The notes beneath the pieces were generated by a model. It searched no databases and was not told the DNA's origin. It was given only the letters and a program-made list of their open reading frames with translations. The position numbers and the translations under genes were made by a program. This document shows, piece after piece, positions 8,735 through 15,926 of a stretch of 51,346 nucleotides of DNA. Each line of letters opens with the position of its first letter. Position 1 is the first letter of the stretch. This DNA is from Catenulispora pinistramenti (GTDB taxonomy: Bacteria; Actinomycetota; Actinomycetes; Streptomycetales; Catenulisporaceae). The DNA lies in contig NZ_JAAFYZ010000056.1 of the NCBI RefSeq assembly GCF_018274385.1, forward strand, positions 1 through 51,346, written 5' to 3'.

Positions 8735-8913
8735 GCACCTATCAGTGCCCTGTCTGCGACTACCGCTACGACGAGCGCCGGGGCGACCCGCGCGAGGGCT
8801 TCCCGGCCGGCACGGCATGGGAGGCGGTGCCGGACGACTGGACGTGCCCGGACTGCGGGGTGCGGGAGAAGACCGACTTCGAGCTGCGGGAAGAGACACG
8901 GGAAGAGATATGA
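8731..8913 (+). CDS. Rubredoxin (first of pair)
   Basis: A 60-residue rubredoxin with the two iron-binding cysteine pairs in [12 protein letters not shown] and [12 protein letters not shown], and the conserved family segment [15 protein letters not shown]. It carries one electron at a time from rubredoxin reductase to AlkB. The ATG overlaps the alkB stop codon (ATGA) and its own stop overlaps the next rubredoxin. By analogy with paired actinobacterial rubredoxins, one of the two may be the AlkG2-type functional donor; the sequence alone does not decide which. Confidence 0.95.
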   Translation: MSTYQCPVCDYRYDERRGDPREGFPAGTAWEAVPDDWTCPDCGVREKTDFELREETREEI

Positions 8914-9098
8914 ATCAGGAGCCATACAAAGTTTGGGAATGCCAGGTCTGCGGGTTCGTCTACGACGAGGCGTTGGGCTGGCCCGAGGAGGACATCGCGC
9001 CGGGCACGCGGTGGGAGGACATCCCGGACGACTGGTCGTGCCCGGACTGTGGCGCGGCCAAGGCCGACTTCGCGATGGCCGAGACGAGCCGTGTCTGA
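8910..9098 (+). CDS. Rubredoxin (second of pair)
   Basis: A 62-residue rubredoxin with Cys pairs [10 protein letters not shown] and [15 protein letters not shown]. The start overlaps the stop of the first rubredoxin (ATGA), and its end overlaps the GTG start of the reductase by eight bases. It is closer to the classical rubredoxin pattern ([20 protein letters not shown]) than the first copy, which makes it a good candidate for the efficient AlkB electron donor. Confidence 0.95.
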   Translation: MNQEPYKVWECQVCGFVYDEALGWPEEDIAPGTRWEDIPDDWSCPDCGAAKADFAMAETSRV

Positions 9099-10320
9099 GC
9101 CGGGAGCCGATCTCACCGATCTCACCGACCGCGCCGATCACACGGTGATAGTCGGCACCGGGATCGCGGGGACCACGGCGGCGCTGACGCTGCGGAAGGA
9201 GGGGTATCAGGGGCGGATCACGCTGGTCGGGGCGGAGGCTGAGACCCCCTATCGGCGGCCGCCGCTGTCGAAGGACGTGTTGCGCGGGACGATGAAGAGC
9301 GAGCGCATTCGGTTGAAGCCGGACGGGTTCTGGGCTGCGCAGGCGATCGAGCTGCGGACCGGCAGCACGGTGACCGCGATCGACACCGACGCCTCGACGG
9401 TCACGCTGGCCGACGGCACCGGCCTCGACTACCGAAAGCTTGTCCTGGCGACCGGAAGTCGTCCGCGTGGATTGCCGCAGGCTGCTGGAGTCCCGGGCGT
9501 GCACTATCTCAGGAGCCTGCATTCGGCGACCGCCCTCGCCTCAGCCCTGGCCGGCCGCGGCCCGGTCGTGGTGATCGGCGGCGGCTTGGTCGGCCTGGAA
9601 GTCGCCGCCTCAGCCCGTGCGCTCGGTTGCGCCGTCTCCGTCCTGGAAGCCGCCGACCGCCCCATGAGCCGCGTCCTCCCCGCCTGGCTCGCCGACCCCC
9701 TGACCGCGCTCCACCAAGACCGCGGCGTCGAGATCCACACCGGTGTCAGCGTCGCGAGGATCGAGCGCCACACCCACGGCAAACTCAGTGTCACCGCTGC
9801 CGATGGCCGCGTGTGGCCCGCCTCCGTCGTGGTCGCGTCCGTCGGCACCGTCCCCGAGACGGCCCTCGCCGAGGCCGCGGGCCTACCCGTCGCGAACGGC
9901 GCGAACGGCGTGAACAGCGCGAACGGCATCGTCGTGGACGAATACGGCCGCACCCCCGTCCCCGGCGTCTTCGCAGCAGGCGACGCGGCCAACGTCCCCG
10001 ACCTCCTCCACGGCGGCCGGCGTCGCGGCGAGCACTGGAACGAGGCGATGGAACAGGGCGCGGCCGTCGCCAAGACCATCGTCGGCGACCCGACGCCGTA
10101 CCCGCTGCTGCCGTGGTCCTGGTCCGACCAGCACGGCGTGACGATCCAGGTCTGCGGACGTCCCGAGGTGGCCACCGAGCACGAGGTGCACGGCGCTCCC
10201 GAGTCGCGCGACGCCTCGGTCGTGTTCCGGCTCGGCGGGAAGGTGGTCGCCGTCGTGGCGATGAACCGTCCGACAGAGTTCCGTACGCTCCGGCAACTGG
10301 CCCTGGCCGCGCAGCACTAG
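9091..10320 (+). CDS. rubB: Rubredoxin-NAD(+) reductase (FAD-dependent)
   Basis: A 409-residue flavoprotein of the pyridine nucleotide-disulfide oxidoreductase class. The FAD Rossmann motif is [17 protein letters not shown], the NAD(P)H motif is [16 protein letters not shown], and [14 protein letters not shown] is the second flavin-binding segment. The GTG start at 9091 overlaps the second rubredoxin gene. An Asn-Gly-Val/Ala repeat (about residues 268-280) interrupts the C-terminal part. It transfers electrons from NAD(P)H to the rubredoxins and completes the alkane hydroxylase electron chain. A ferredoxin reductase would look similar; the context decides. Confidence 0.93.
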   Translation: MSEPGADLTDLTDRADHTVIVGTGIAGTTAALTLRKEGYQGRITLVGAEAETPYRRPPLSKDVLRGTMKSERIRLKPDGFWAAQAIELRTGSTVTAIDTDASTVTLADGTGLDYRKLVLATGSRPRGLPQAAGVPGVHYLRSLHSATALASALAGRGPVVVIGGGLVGLEVAASARALGCAVSVLEAADRPMSRVLPAWLADPLTALHQDRGVEIHTGVSVARIERHTHGKLSVTAADGRVWPASVVVASVGTVPETALAEAAGLPVANGANGVNSANGIVVDEYGRTPVPGVFAAGDAANVPDLLHGGRRRGEHWNEAMEQGAAVAKTIVGDPTPYPLLPWSWSDQHGVTIQVCGRPEVATEHEVHGAPESRDASVVFRLGGKVVAVVAMNRPTEFRTLRQLALAAQH

Positions 10321-10542
10321 CCCGCCCCGCTTCACGCTGCCACGGTGTCTGCGAAAGCATGGACACCCGGATGTGAGCCGCTATTATTGGCGGTGCGTGA
10401 CCTACGCCGAACCTCCGACGGCCGTCCCCAGCACGGCCTGACACCGGAGGCAAAGGGACCCACCGTCTCAGGTCGCTGTCGAGGTGCCGCCGTTCCGGGC
10501 GGATCGCTGGGGGATCGTCGCTCGGGGCGTGGAAGGCCGAAG
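10321..10542. other. Intergenic region before the nitrilase-fold gene
   Basis: It holds an inverted repeat GTGTC-N12-GACAC near 10345. An open frame in phase with the next gene continues through it, but has arginine-rich, non-conserved composition and no ribosome site. Nothing else is supported. Confidence 0.5.
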
Positions 10543-11640
10543 ATGACAGCGAACAAGAGGTTCAAACAGCGGGTGCGTGCCCGCTCCGCCAAGACCGGCG
10601 AATCCTACACCGCTGCGCTCCGGCACTTCCGTACAGCTTCAGGAGGAGCTGAGGTGTCAGAACAGCGAACTGGCGCGATTTCGCGCACGGGAACGGTCGG
10701 CGCGAGCGTCGGCGGTGACGGCGGTAGCGGCAACGGAGCCGGCGGGAAGCGGATCCGGGTGGCGGTGGCGCAGACCACGCTCGTCGACGACCCGCGGGAC
10801 GTCGCGGGCCTGCGAGCGGCCGGCGAGCAAGTACGGGGACTGATGCGGGAGGCGGCCGGAGCCGGCGCGCGCCTGGTCCTCTTCCCCGAAGGTGCCATGT
10901 GCGCACCGAACAAGCGGCTGATGTCCTCGGTCCCGGACGAGGTCGGCCCGTCGGACTGGTCCCGCTTCGAGTGGGACGTCCTGCAAGAGGAACTGACCGC
11001 CGTCGCGAGGCTGGCCGGCGAACTGCGGTTGTGGACGGTGCTCGGCGCCGTACACCAGCTCACCGCGCCGAACCGGCCGCACAACAGCCTGTACGTGATC
11101 TCCGACCGCGGCGAGGTGGCGTCCCGGTACGACGAGCGCCTGCTGTCGAAGACGAAGGTGACGTACGTGTACGCCCCGGGCGCGACGACGGTGACGTTCG
11201 ACGTGGACGGCGTCCGCTTCGGCTGCCTGCTCGGGATGGAGGTGCACTACCCGGAGCTGTTCGCGGCGTACGAGCAGCAGGGCGTGGACTGCGTGCTGTT
11301 CGGGACGACCGGCGCGGGGCCGACGGAACAGTCGAAGTCCTTCGCGACCGAAGCCCGGGGGCTCGCGGCGGCGAACAGCATGTGGGTGGCGTTCGCGGCG
11401 CCCGCGTCGCTGGGCCCGATCACGCCTTCGGGCTTGCTCGGGCCGGACGGGACGTGGCTGGCGCGCTGCGCCGCGTCCACCGATCCGGCCGTCGTGGTCG
11501 GCGACCTCGACGACGGCGCGGCCGAGGTCGAGATCGCGGTCCGCTACGCCCGGCCCTGGCGCCGGGAGGCACGTGGCGGGCTGTATGAGGAGCACCGGGT
11601 CGTAGCGGATCCGCGGAGTGAGGCCCGGAGCGGGTTTTAG
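10543..11640 (+). CDS. Nitrilase-superfamily (carbon-nitrogen hydrolase) protein lacking the usual catalytic Cys
   Basis: A 365-residue protein. ATG 10543 follows GGAAGG by 6 nt. Residues 1-30 are a basic leader (MTANKRFKQRVRARSAKTGE); residues 65-350 follow the nitrilase alpha-beta-beta-alpha plan. The catalytic Glu (LVLFPEGAM) and Lys (LLSKTKVTYVYAPG) positions are present. The segment where the Cys should lie reads GCLLGMEVHYPEL: alignment to the usual ICYDxRFPE puts Gly at the Cys position, with a Cys three residues earlier. It may be a non-hydrolytic or altered member of the superfamily. No operon partner is evident. Confidence 0.8.
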   Translation: MTANKRFKQRVRARSAKTGESYTAALRHFRTASGGAEVSEQRTGAISRTGTVGASVGGDGGSGNGAGGKRIRVAVAQTTLVDDPRDVAGLRAAGEQVRGLMREAAGAGARLVLFPEGAMCAPNKRLMSSVPDEVGPSDWSRFEWDVLQEELTAVARLAGELRLWTVLGAVHQLTAPNRPHNSLYVISDRGEVASRYDERLLSKTKVTYVYAPGATTVTFDVDGVRFGCLLGMEVHYPELFAAYEQQGVDCVLFGTTGAGPTEQSKSFATEARGLAAANSMWVAFAAPASLGPITPSGLLGPDGTWLARCAASTDPAVVVGDLDDGAAEVEIAVRYARPWRREARGGLYEEHRVVADPRSEARSGF

Positions 11641-11641
11641 C

Positions 11642-11732
11642 TTCGCGTTCTAGCCACACGTTCTAGGTTCGTGTTCTGGCTTCGTGTTCCAGCAACACGT
11701 TCCAGCTTCGTGTTCTAGCTTCCAGTTCCAGC
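11642..11732. repeat. 13-bp minisatellite, seven units, filling a convergent intergenic gap
   Basis: Seven exact-length 13-bp units with consensus TTCGTGTTCTAGC occupy 11642-11732, the whole gap between the stop codons of the nitrilase-like gene and the phospholipase gene. A transcription-stop or structural role is possible but not shown. Confidence 0.92.
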
Positions 11733-13348
11733 TACGGAACCTCCGGCCGAGCAGGCGAGCTCTCCTGCACCGGCATGCTGTTCGACGTCGGCAGCGGATA
11801 CGGGATGCCGACGTCCAGCGTCCCGGCCAGCGCGTTGAGCACCGCCTGCTCGGCCACCGACGTGTCGCCGATCGAGACCACCGGCAGCGTCGGGAACGCG
11901 GGGTTCGCCGGGGCGCTCAGGTTCAGCGCTCCGGTGAAGTCGCCGGTCACGCCGCGGCGCCAGTCCGACAGGTTCGGCACCGTGACCCCGAAGCGGGTCT
12001 CGATGAAGCGCAGCACCGAGGTGTGGTCCAGGGTGCCCGAGTACTTGAACCCGCCCGCGCTGAACGGGGAGATCACCAACGCGGGGGTGCGGAAGCCCAG
12101 GCCGATCGGGCCGTCCACGCCGCCGGCGGCCGAGGGCAGGACCGCCAGCCACTCCCCGGCCGTGCCCTGCGGCGCGGTCGGCGGGGTGACGTGGTCGAAG
12201 AAGCCGCCGTTCTCGTCGTAGACCACGAACACGACCGTACGCGCCCAGACGTCCGGGTTGGACACCAGCGCGGCCAGCACCTGCTGCACGAAGTACTCGC
12301 CGTAGTACGGCGGGGCGGCCGGATGTTCGCACTCCGCGACCGGCGGGATGATCCACGACACCGACGGCAGCTTGCCGCCGGCGATATCGGCCTTGAAGTC
12401 GGCCGGGTAGTTCGGCGTCAGGCCGCGGCCGATCAGCTCCAGCCCGGTGATGGAGAACGGGTCGTCGTAGTTCTTGAAGTACGGCAACGGGCTCAGCGCC
12501 GCCAGGCCGATCGGGTCGTTGTAGACCTTCCAGCTCACCCCGGCCGCCAGCAGCCGCTCCGGCATCGTCTCCCAGCTCAGCTTGCCGGTCTCGGCGATGC
12601 GGTTGCCGAAGGTCTCCACCACCGGCCCGCCGTGCGTGCCCTCGGGGTCGATCGAGGCCGACATCAGCATCAGCCGGTTGGGATCGGTGGGGCCGAGCAC
12701 CGAGCAGTGGTAGCCGTCGCAAATTGTGAAGGCGTCGGCCAGCGCGTGATAGAAAGCGAGATCTTGGCGCGTGTAGTAGCCCATGGTCACCGGGCCGTTG
12801 GTGGCGCCGTCGGCGGCCAGGTGCGCGGTGATGAAGGCGTCCATAGCGCCGTCGTTCCAGCTCTGGTGCTGGGTGGCCCAGCTGTGCGAGACGTCGTTGG
12901 TGGTCTGCCCGTTCTCCAGCGGCGGGTTGCTCACCAGGCGGAAGGGCTGCAAGTACCCGGTCGCGGACGCGCCGATGCCGGGCGCGAAACCGAACTGGTT
13001 GTAGACCGGGTACGCCGTCCCGCCGACCGTCTGCGTCGGCACGGCCGGGTCGGAGAAGCCCCGCACACCGGACAGCGTCCCGAAGTACTGGTCGAAGGAA
13101 CGGTTCTCCTGCATCAGGACCACGACATGCTCGACGTCGCTCAGGCTGGCCGCGCCACTCGCCGACGCCGCCACGGCCGCGTCCAGCAGCTTCTTCTGGG
13201 CGTCAGTGGCCTGCCCGCCCTGCGACTGCCCACCCTGTGCCGCACCGACGCCGGCCAGCGCGGCCGCACCGAGCGCCCCCGCCGATCCGGCGATCACTTC
13301 GCGCCGGCTGACGCCGTGCTGTTCCGGACGTACGGACTCCTCGCTCAT
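11732..13348 (-). CDS. Tat-exported phospholipase C / acid phosphatase family phosphoesterase
   Basis: A 538-residue secreted enzyme. The start at 13348 follows GGAGG by 6 nt and puts a twin-arginine signal at the N-terminus: SRREVIAGSAGALGAAALAG. Family hallmarks of the non-haemolytic phospholipase C / AcpA group are VVLMQENRSFDQYFGTL, the metal-binding region YDENGGFFDHV and LDHTSVLRFIETRFG near the C-terminus. These enzymes cleave phospholipid head groups or phosphate esters outside the cell, often under phosphate limitation. A longer in-frame extension to 13579 has no signal peptide or ribosome site. It is monocistronic and is the last chromosomal gene before the att site. Confidence 0.93.
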   Translation of the reverse strand: MSEESVRPEQHGVSRREVIAGSAGALGAAALAGVGAAQGGQSQGGQATDAQKKLLDAAVAASASGAASLSDVEHVVVLMQENRSFDQYFGTLSGVRGFSDPAVPTQTVGGTAYPVYNQFGFAPGIGASATGYLQPFRLVSNPPLENGQTTNDVSHSWATQHQSWNDGAMDAFITAHLAADGATNGPVTMGYYTRQDLAFYHALADAFTICDGYHCSVLGPTDPNRLMLMSASIDPEGTHGGPVVETFGNRIAETGKLSWETMPERLLAAGVSWKVYNDPIGLAALSPLPYFKNYDDPFSITGLELIGRGLTPNYPADFKADIAGGKLPSVSWIIPPVAECEHPAAPPYYGEYFVQQVLAALVSNPDVWARTVVFVVYDENGGFFDHVTPPTAPQGTAGEWLAVLPSAAGGVDGPIGLGFRTPALVISPFSAGGFKYSGTLDHTSVLRFIETRFGVTVPNLSDWRRGVTGDFTGALNLSAPANPAFPTLPVVSIGDTSVAEQAVLNALAGTLDVGIPYPLPTSNSMPVQESSPARPEVP

Positions 13349-13582
13349 GGGTTCCTCCACAGAAGACGAAGACGGTACCGATGGCTGCGCTACGCGTCCG
13401 TAACCTAACCGCCCGCGGCGTATTGACAAGCCCCGCGAACGGTCGGGTCGGCGACGATCCGATGAACGCCCCAGCCGTCCGTAGGAGGCAGGACCCTCCA
13501 ACGCCTGGCAGAGGCAACCAGCTTCGAACGCGGTTCGAGGCGCGGGGGCGATAGAGCTCTGAACTACGTCACAAAACAAAAT

Positions 13583-13610
13583 GGTCGGATGTTCAACAGA
13601 ACATCCGACC
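13583..13610 (-). terminator. Rho-independent terminator of the chromosomal tRNA-Ser
   Basis: GGTCGGATGTT (13583-13593) and AACATCCGACC (13600-13610) form an 11-bp perfect stem with a 6-nt loop. Read on the minus strand the stem is followed by a T-rich stretch (ATTTTGTTTTG). It lies just past the tRNA 3' end and so marks the bacterial side of the junction. Confidence 0.8.
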
Positions 13611-13614
13611 GAGC

Positions 13615-13741
13615 GCGGAGGCGGAGAGATTTGAACTCTCGATGGGGTTTAAGCCCCAAACCGCATTAGCAGTGCTCTACCTTAGGGTTTTCCATGATTC
13701 GCAGGAGTCCGCGATAGTCCTTGAACTGGCGAAACGTACTC
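13615..13741. repeat. Left att copy (attL): 127-bp direct repeat with 51220-51346
   Basis: All 127 bases are identical to the right-end copy. The first 61 bases are the 3' half of tRNA-Ser plus one flanking base; the other 66 are phage left arm. Outside the repeat the flanks differ: base 13614 is C and 51219 is A. Left of it is chromosome (terminator, phospholipase), right of it prophage. Confidence 0.95.
13616..13675 (-). tRNA. 3' part of tRNA-Ser(GCT), interrupted at the integration site
   Basis: The minus strand reads the anticodon loop CTGCTAA, the 3' anticodon strand TGCGG, a long variable arm TTTGGGGCTTAAACCCCATC, a T-arm with stem GAGAG/CTCTC around TTCAAAT, the acceptor strand CGCCTCC and discriminator G. 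The matching 5' acceptor GGAGGCG, D-arm and 5' anticodon strand (expected to end CCGCA) are absent; phage sequence replaces them. The functional gene must lie elsewhere. Confidence 0.85.
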
Positions 13742-13766
13742 GGGCGACCTTTCCCGGATCGGGGCG

Positions 13767-13792
13767 AACTGCAACGGGAACTGCAACGGAGA
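13767..13792. other. Putative integrase arm-type site, left arm
   Basis: Two tandem 12-bp units AACTGCAACGGG/A plus GA occupy 26 bases identical to 51140-51165 on the other side of the core. Direct repeats on both att arms are the usual binding sites for the N-terminal domain of tyrosine integrases. Confidence 0.65.
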
Positions 13793-13805
13793 ATCTGGCC
13801 ATCGT

Positions 13806-14372
13806 TCAGCCTCGTGACTCAGACGCCGCGACAGCGTCGGTATAGAGCTCAGTCGTCAGATCGTCGTTGGCGATACCGAGCTCTGCCAGCGTGGCGCGAA
13901 CCAACTCCAGCGCCGCCGAGAGGTCCCCCTCAGTCTCGGCAATCGTCTCCAGCTCGACGAAGGTTCCGTCGATCTCGGGCACGGTAACAACAGTCGCAAG
14001 CAAGTCACGTCCGGCCTCGTGCCACCGGTAGTTCGAGCACTGCTTCGAAAAGGCGATCATCAGTCGGTAGCCGAGACCCACCACAATCGACTCAGCGGCA
14101 TCGGCGTCTCCGACCGTAGTCTCGTATTCGGGCTTGGACCCGCTTGCCACATCGACGCTGGGCTTCTTGAAGGTGAGCACGTTCCGAACGCCTCCGTCAG
14201 TCTCGACGGTCCGGATCCGAAGCTCGTGCCCGGCCGATGTGAAGGTTCCATCCGGGCTGTCAAAGTAGCGGTCGCGGTAGGTGGCCTTCTCAGCCTTAGC
14301 TCGCTCATCCAGCGCTGCCACCAAAGCGGGAACGTCACGGACGCGAGCTTTCAGCTCAGCTTCGATCGGCAT
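13806..14372 (-). CDS. CYTH-domain (CyaB/ThTPase-like) protein 1
   Basis: A 188-residue protein with the CYTH signature ExExK at the N-terminus (MPIEAELKARV: E4, E6, K8). Charged strands typical of the triphosphate tunnel follow: YRDRYFDSPDG, ELRIRTVE, VLTFKKP, KPEYETTVGD, and TFVELETIAET near the C-terminus. Members bind organic triphosphates with metal ions and act as thiamine triphosphatases, class IV adenylate cyclases or tripolyphosphatases; the substrate here is unknown. It lies 22 nt downstream of the XRE gene on the same strand with GAGGAG before the ATG, so the two are probably co-transcribed. It is the first gene inside the phage left arm. Confidence 0.9.
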   Translation of the reverse strand: MPIEAELKARVRDVPALVAALDERAKAEKATYRDRYFDSPDGTFTSAGHELRIRTVETDGGVRNVLTFKKPSVDVASGSKPEYETTVGDADAAESIVVGLGYRLMIAFSKQCSNYRWHEAGRDLLATVVTVPEIDGTFVELETIAETEGDLSAALELVRATLAELGIANDDLTTELYTDAVAASESRG

Positions 14373-14394
14373 GATCGCGGGTCTCCTCGTCCTG

Positions 14395-15222
14395 TCAGAT
14401 GAAGCGCTCGGCCGTCTCGGTCATCTCCTGAAACATGCGCCGGAAACCTCGATACAGAGCGCCGCCGGTCGCAACGTCTACACGGTAGGTCGGTGACGCG
14501 TGGCCTTCCCACTCCTCATCGAAAGTGCTCACGAACATGGTCTCGTCCAGGCCGATGAGACGCCAGGTCGGCAGGGTCGAGTAGCGGTATGCGGCGAGGA
14601 CGAGGCCAGGTGTCGCGGCCAGCTCTGCGAGCTTGTGTTCAGCTAGGCGGACGCTGACCGCGAAGGCTGCGGCGCTTTCGCCGATCTCGGCGGCGCGGCG
14701 TGCGGCAGCTTCGCTGTCGGCATCGACGATGAGAACGCGTATAGCCAGTGGCGTCAAGCGGACCGAGACGGCTGCACGTAGCAGGGAGTCGTTGAGTCCG
14801 AGCAATCCGAGCCCGCGCACGGCGAGTAGATCGAGCTCACGCGCCCCGCCGGCGAGCTGACGGATCTCCCTGGCAGCGCCAATCTGCGAGTGGTAGGTGC
14901 GCGCAACGGTACTTGTGGCCTCAGCCAGCTCATCGAGATCGTCGGCTTGGCGAGCTGTGGCGGGTGCCAGCCCGAGCAGCATGCGAGCGGCGTCCGGCAT
15001 GTTCAGGCCATCGGCGATCCGCTCGAACAGGTCGAGACGCACGACTTCGCGCTTGCCGTTGAAAAGTTCGTTCACACGTCCCTGCCCTATGCCGATGGCG
15101 GCTGCGAGGCGGGACTGAGACGCTCCGGTCTGGTGCTGGGCGAAGCGCAGGATTGCGGCAGCGTCACGGGCACGTAGGGCCTCACGGATGTCGGCTCGCC
15201 GCCACGCCGTGGGCGAGATCAC
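14395..15222 (-). CDS. XRE-family regulator with large C-terminal domain
   Basis: The N-terminal half holds a HTH of the XRE type: AILRFAQHQTGASQSRLAAA, IGIGQGRVNELFNGKR, VVRLDLFERIADGLNMP. The remaining 190 residues are alpha/beta and unassigned; WRLIGLDETMFVSTFD and a strand RVLIVDADSE recall phospholipase-D-like sensor domains of some regulators, a weak resemblance. The start is uncertain: GTG 15222 follows GAGGG by 7 nt and is preferred, while GTG 15261 would place the palindrome over the start codon. It is divergent from the CYTH2-radical SAM-kinase operon and is its likely regulator, with CYTH1 co-transcribed downstream. Confidence 0.88.
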   Translation of the reverse strand: MISPTAWRRADIREALRARDAAAILRFAQHQTGASQSRLAAAIGIGQGRVNELFNGKREVVRLDLFERIADGLNMPDAARMLLGLAPATARQADDLDELAEATSTVARTYHSQIGAAREIRQLAGGARELDLLAVRGLGLLGLNDSLLRAAVSVRLTPLAIRVLIVDADSEAAARRAAEIGESAAAFAVSVRLAEHKLAELAATPGLVLAAYRYSTLPTWRLIGLDETMFVSTFDEEWEGHASPTYRVDVATGGALYRGFRRMFQEMTETAERFI

Positions 15223-15254
15223 CACCGAACCCTCGGTCACACATGGAAGTGTAC

Positions 15255-15269
15255 ATCTCACCGTGAGAT
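15255..15269. promoter_or_regulatory. Perfect 15-bp palindrome, candidate operator of the cargo cassette
   Basis: ATCTCAC-C-GTGAGAT is perfectly symmetric around base 15262. It lies between the divergent XRE-CYTH1 and CYTH2-radical SAM-kinase units, 100 bp upstream of the CYTH2 start, where binding by the XRE protein could control both. Confidence 0.65.
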
Positions 15270-15368
15270 ACCCGCGGTGGGATCGCAGGGTTCTGTCTAA
15301 AGTCGAGAGTCTTGCCTTATGACATCCACAATGCCCCCCTCTACGAGCCCTGCTGAGGAGCGCACAGT

Positions 15369-15926
15369 ATGACCGGGACCACCGAGTACGAAGCCAAAGT
15401 TCTTAACATCGACGCCGACACCGTGGTCGGCCGCATCCTGCGGGCCGGCGGCTACCACGTCGCCGACCGGCTGATGCGACGCTACGTGTACGACATCATC
15501 CCCGACGACCAGTCGAAGTGGATCAGGCTGAGGGACACCGGCCGCGAGGTCACCTTGTGCATCAAGGAGATCGTCTCCGACGCCATCGACGGCGTCCACG
15601 AGATCGAGGTCCATGTCTCCGACTTCGCCGCGACGCACGCCCTCCTCGAAGCCCTCGGCTTCAAGGCCAAGGCCTATCAGGAGAACCGGCGCTCGTCCTG
15701 GAAGCTGGACTCGGTTCGCCTGGAACTGGACTCCTGGCCCCTGATCCCGCCCTACCTGGAGATCGAGGCCGACTCGACTGAGGAAGTCCGCGCCACCGCC
15801 GAACGTCTCGGCTTCACTCCCCGCGAGCTGACCGCCGAGAACACCACCGACGTCTACACCCGCTACGGCCTGGACCTGTCGGCGATCAGTGACCTGCGGT
15901 TCCCTCCCGAACAGGAACCCGCATGA
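15369..15926 (+). CDS. CYTH-domain (class IV adenylate cyclase-like) protein 2
   Basis: A 185-residue protein with ExExK near the N-terminus (TEYEAKVLNID: E6, E8, K10). The tunnel strands are recognisable as DRLMRRYVYDI, WIRLRDTGREVTLCIKEI, GVHEIEVHVSD, RRSSWKLDSVRLELDSWPLI and PPYLEIEADSTE. This pattern is closer to CyaB-type class IV adenylate cyclases than that of CYTH1. Known members convert or hydrolyse triphosphates. GAGGAG lies 8 nt before the ATG. The stop overlaps the radical SAM start by four bases (ATGA). The pair of divergent CYTH proteins in one cassette is unusual; they are not close paralogues of one another by eye. Confidence 0.92.
   Translation: MTGTTEYEAKVLNIDADTVVGRILRAGGYHVADRLMRRYVYDIIPDDQSKWIRLRDTGREVTLCIKEIVSDAIDGVHEIEVHVSDFAATHALLEALGFKAKAYQENRRSSWKLDSVRLELDSWPLIPPYLEIEADSTEEVRATAERLGFTPRELTAENTTDVYTRYGLDLSAISDLRFPPEQEPA

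Noticed and set aside
10345..10542. N-terminal extension of the nitrilase-like protein by 66 residues
   Set aside because: Basic, low-complexity, no ribosome site; ATG 10543 has a good site and begins the conserved leader.
13349..13579. N-terminal extension of the phospholipase
   Set aside because: It would hide the twin-arginine signal inside the protein; the start at 13348 has GGAGG and puts the signal at the N-terminus.
13642..13845. Possible small gene over the left att region
   Set aside because: It runs through the tRNA fragment and the arm sites, has no ribosome site, and overlaps the end of CYTH1.
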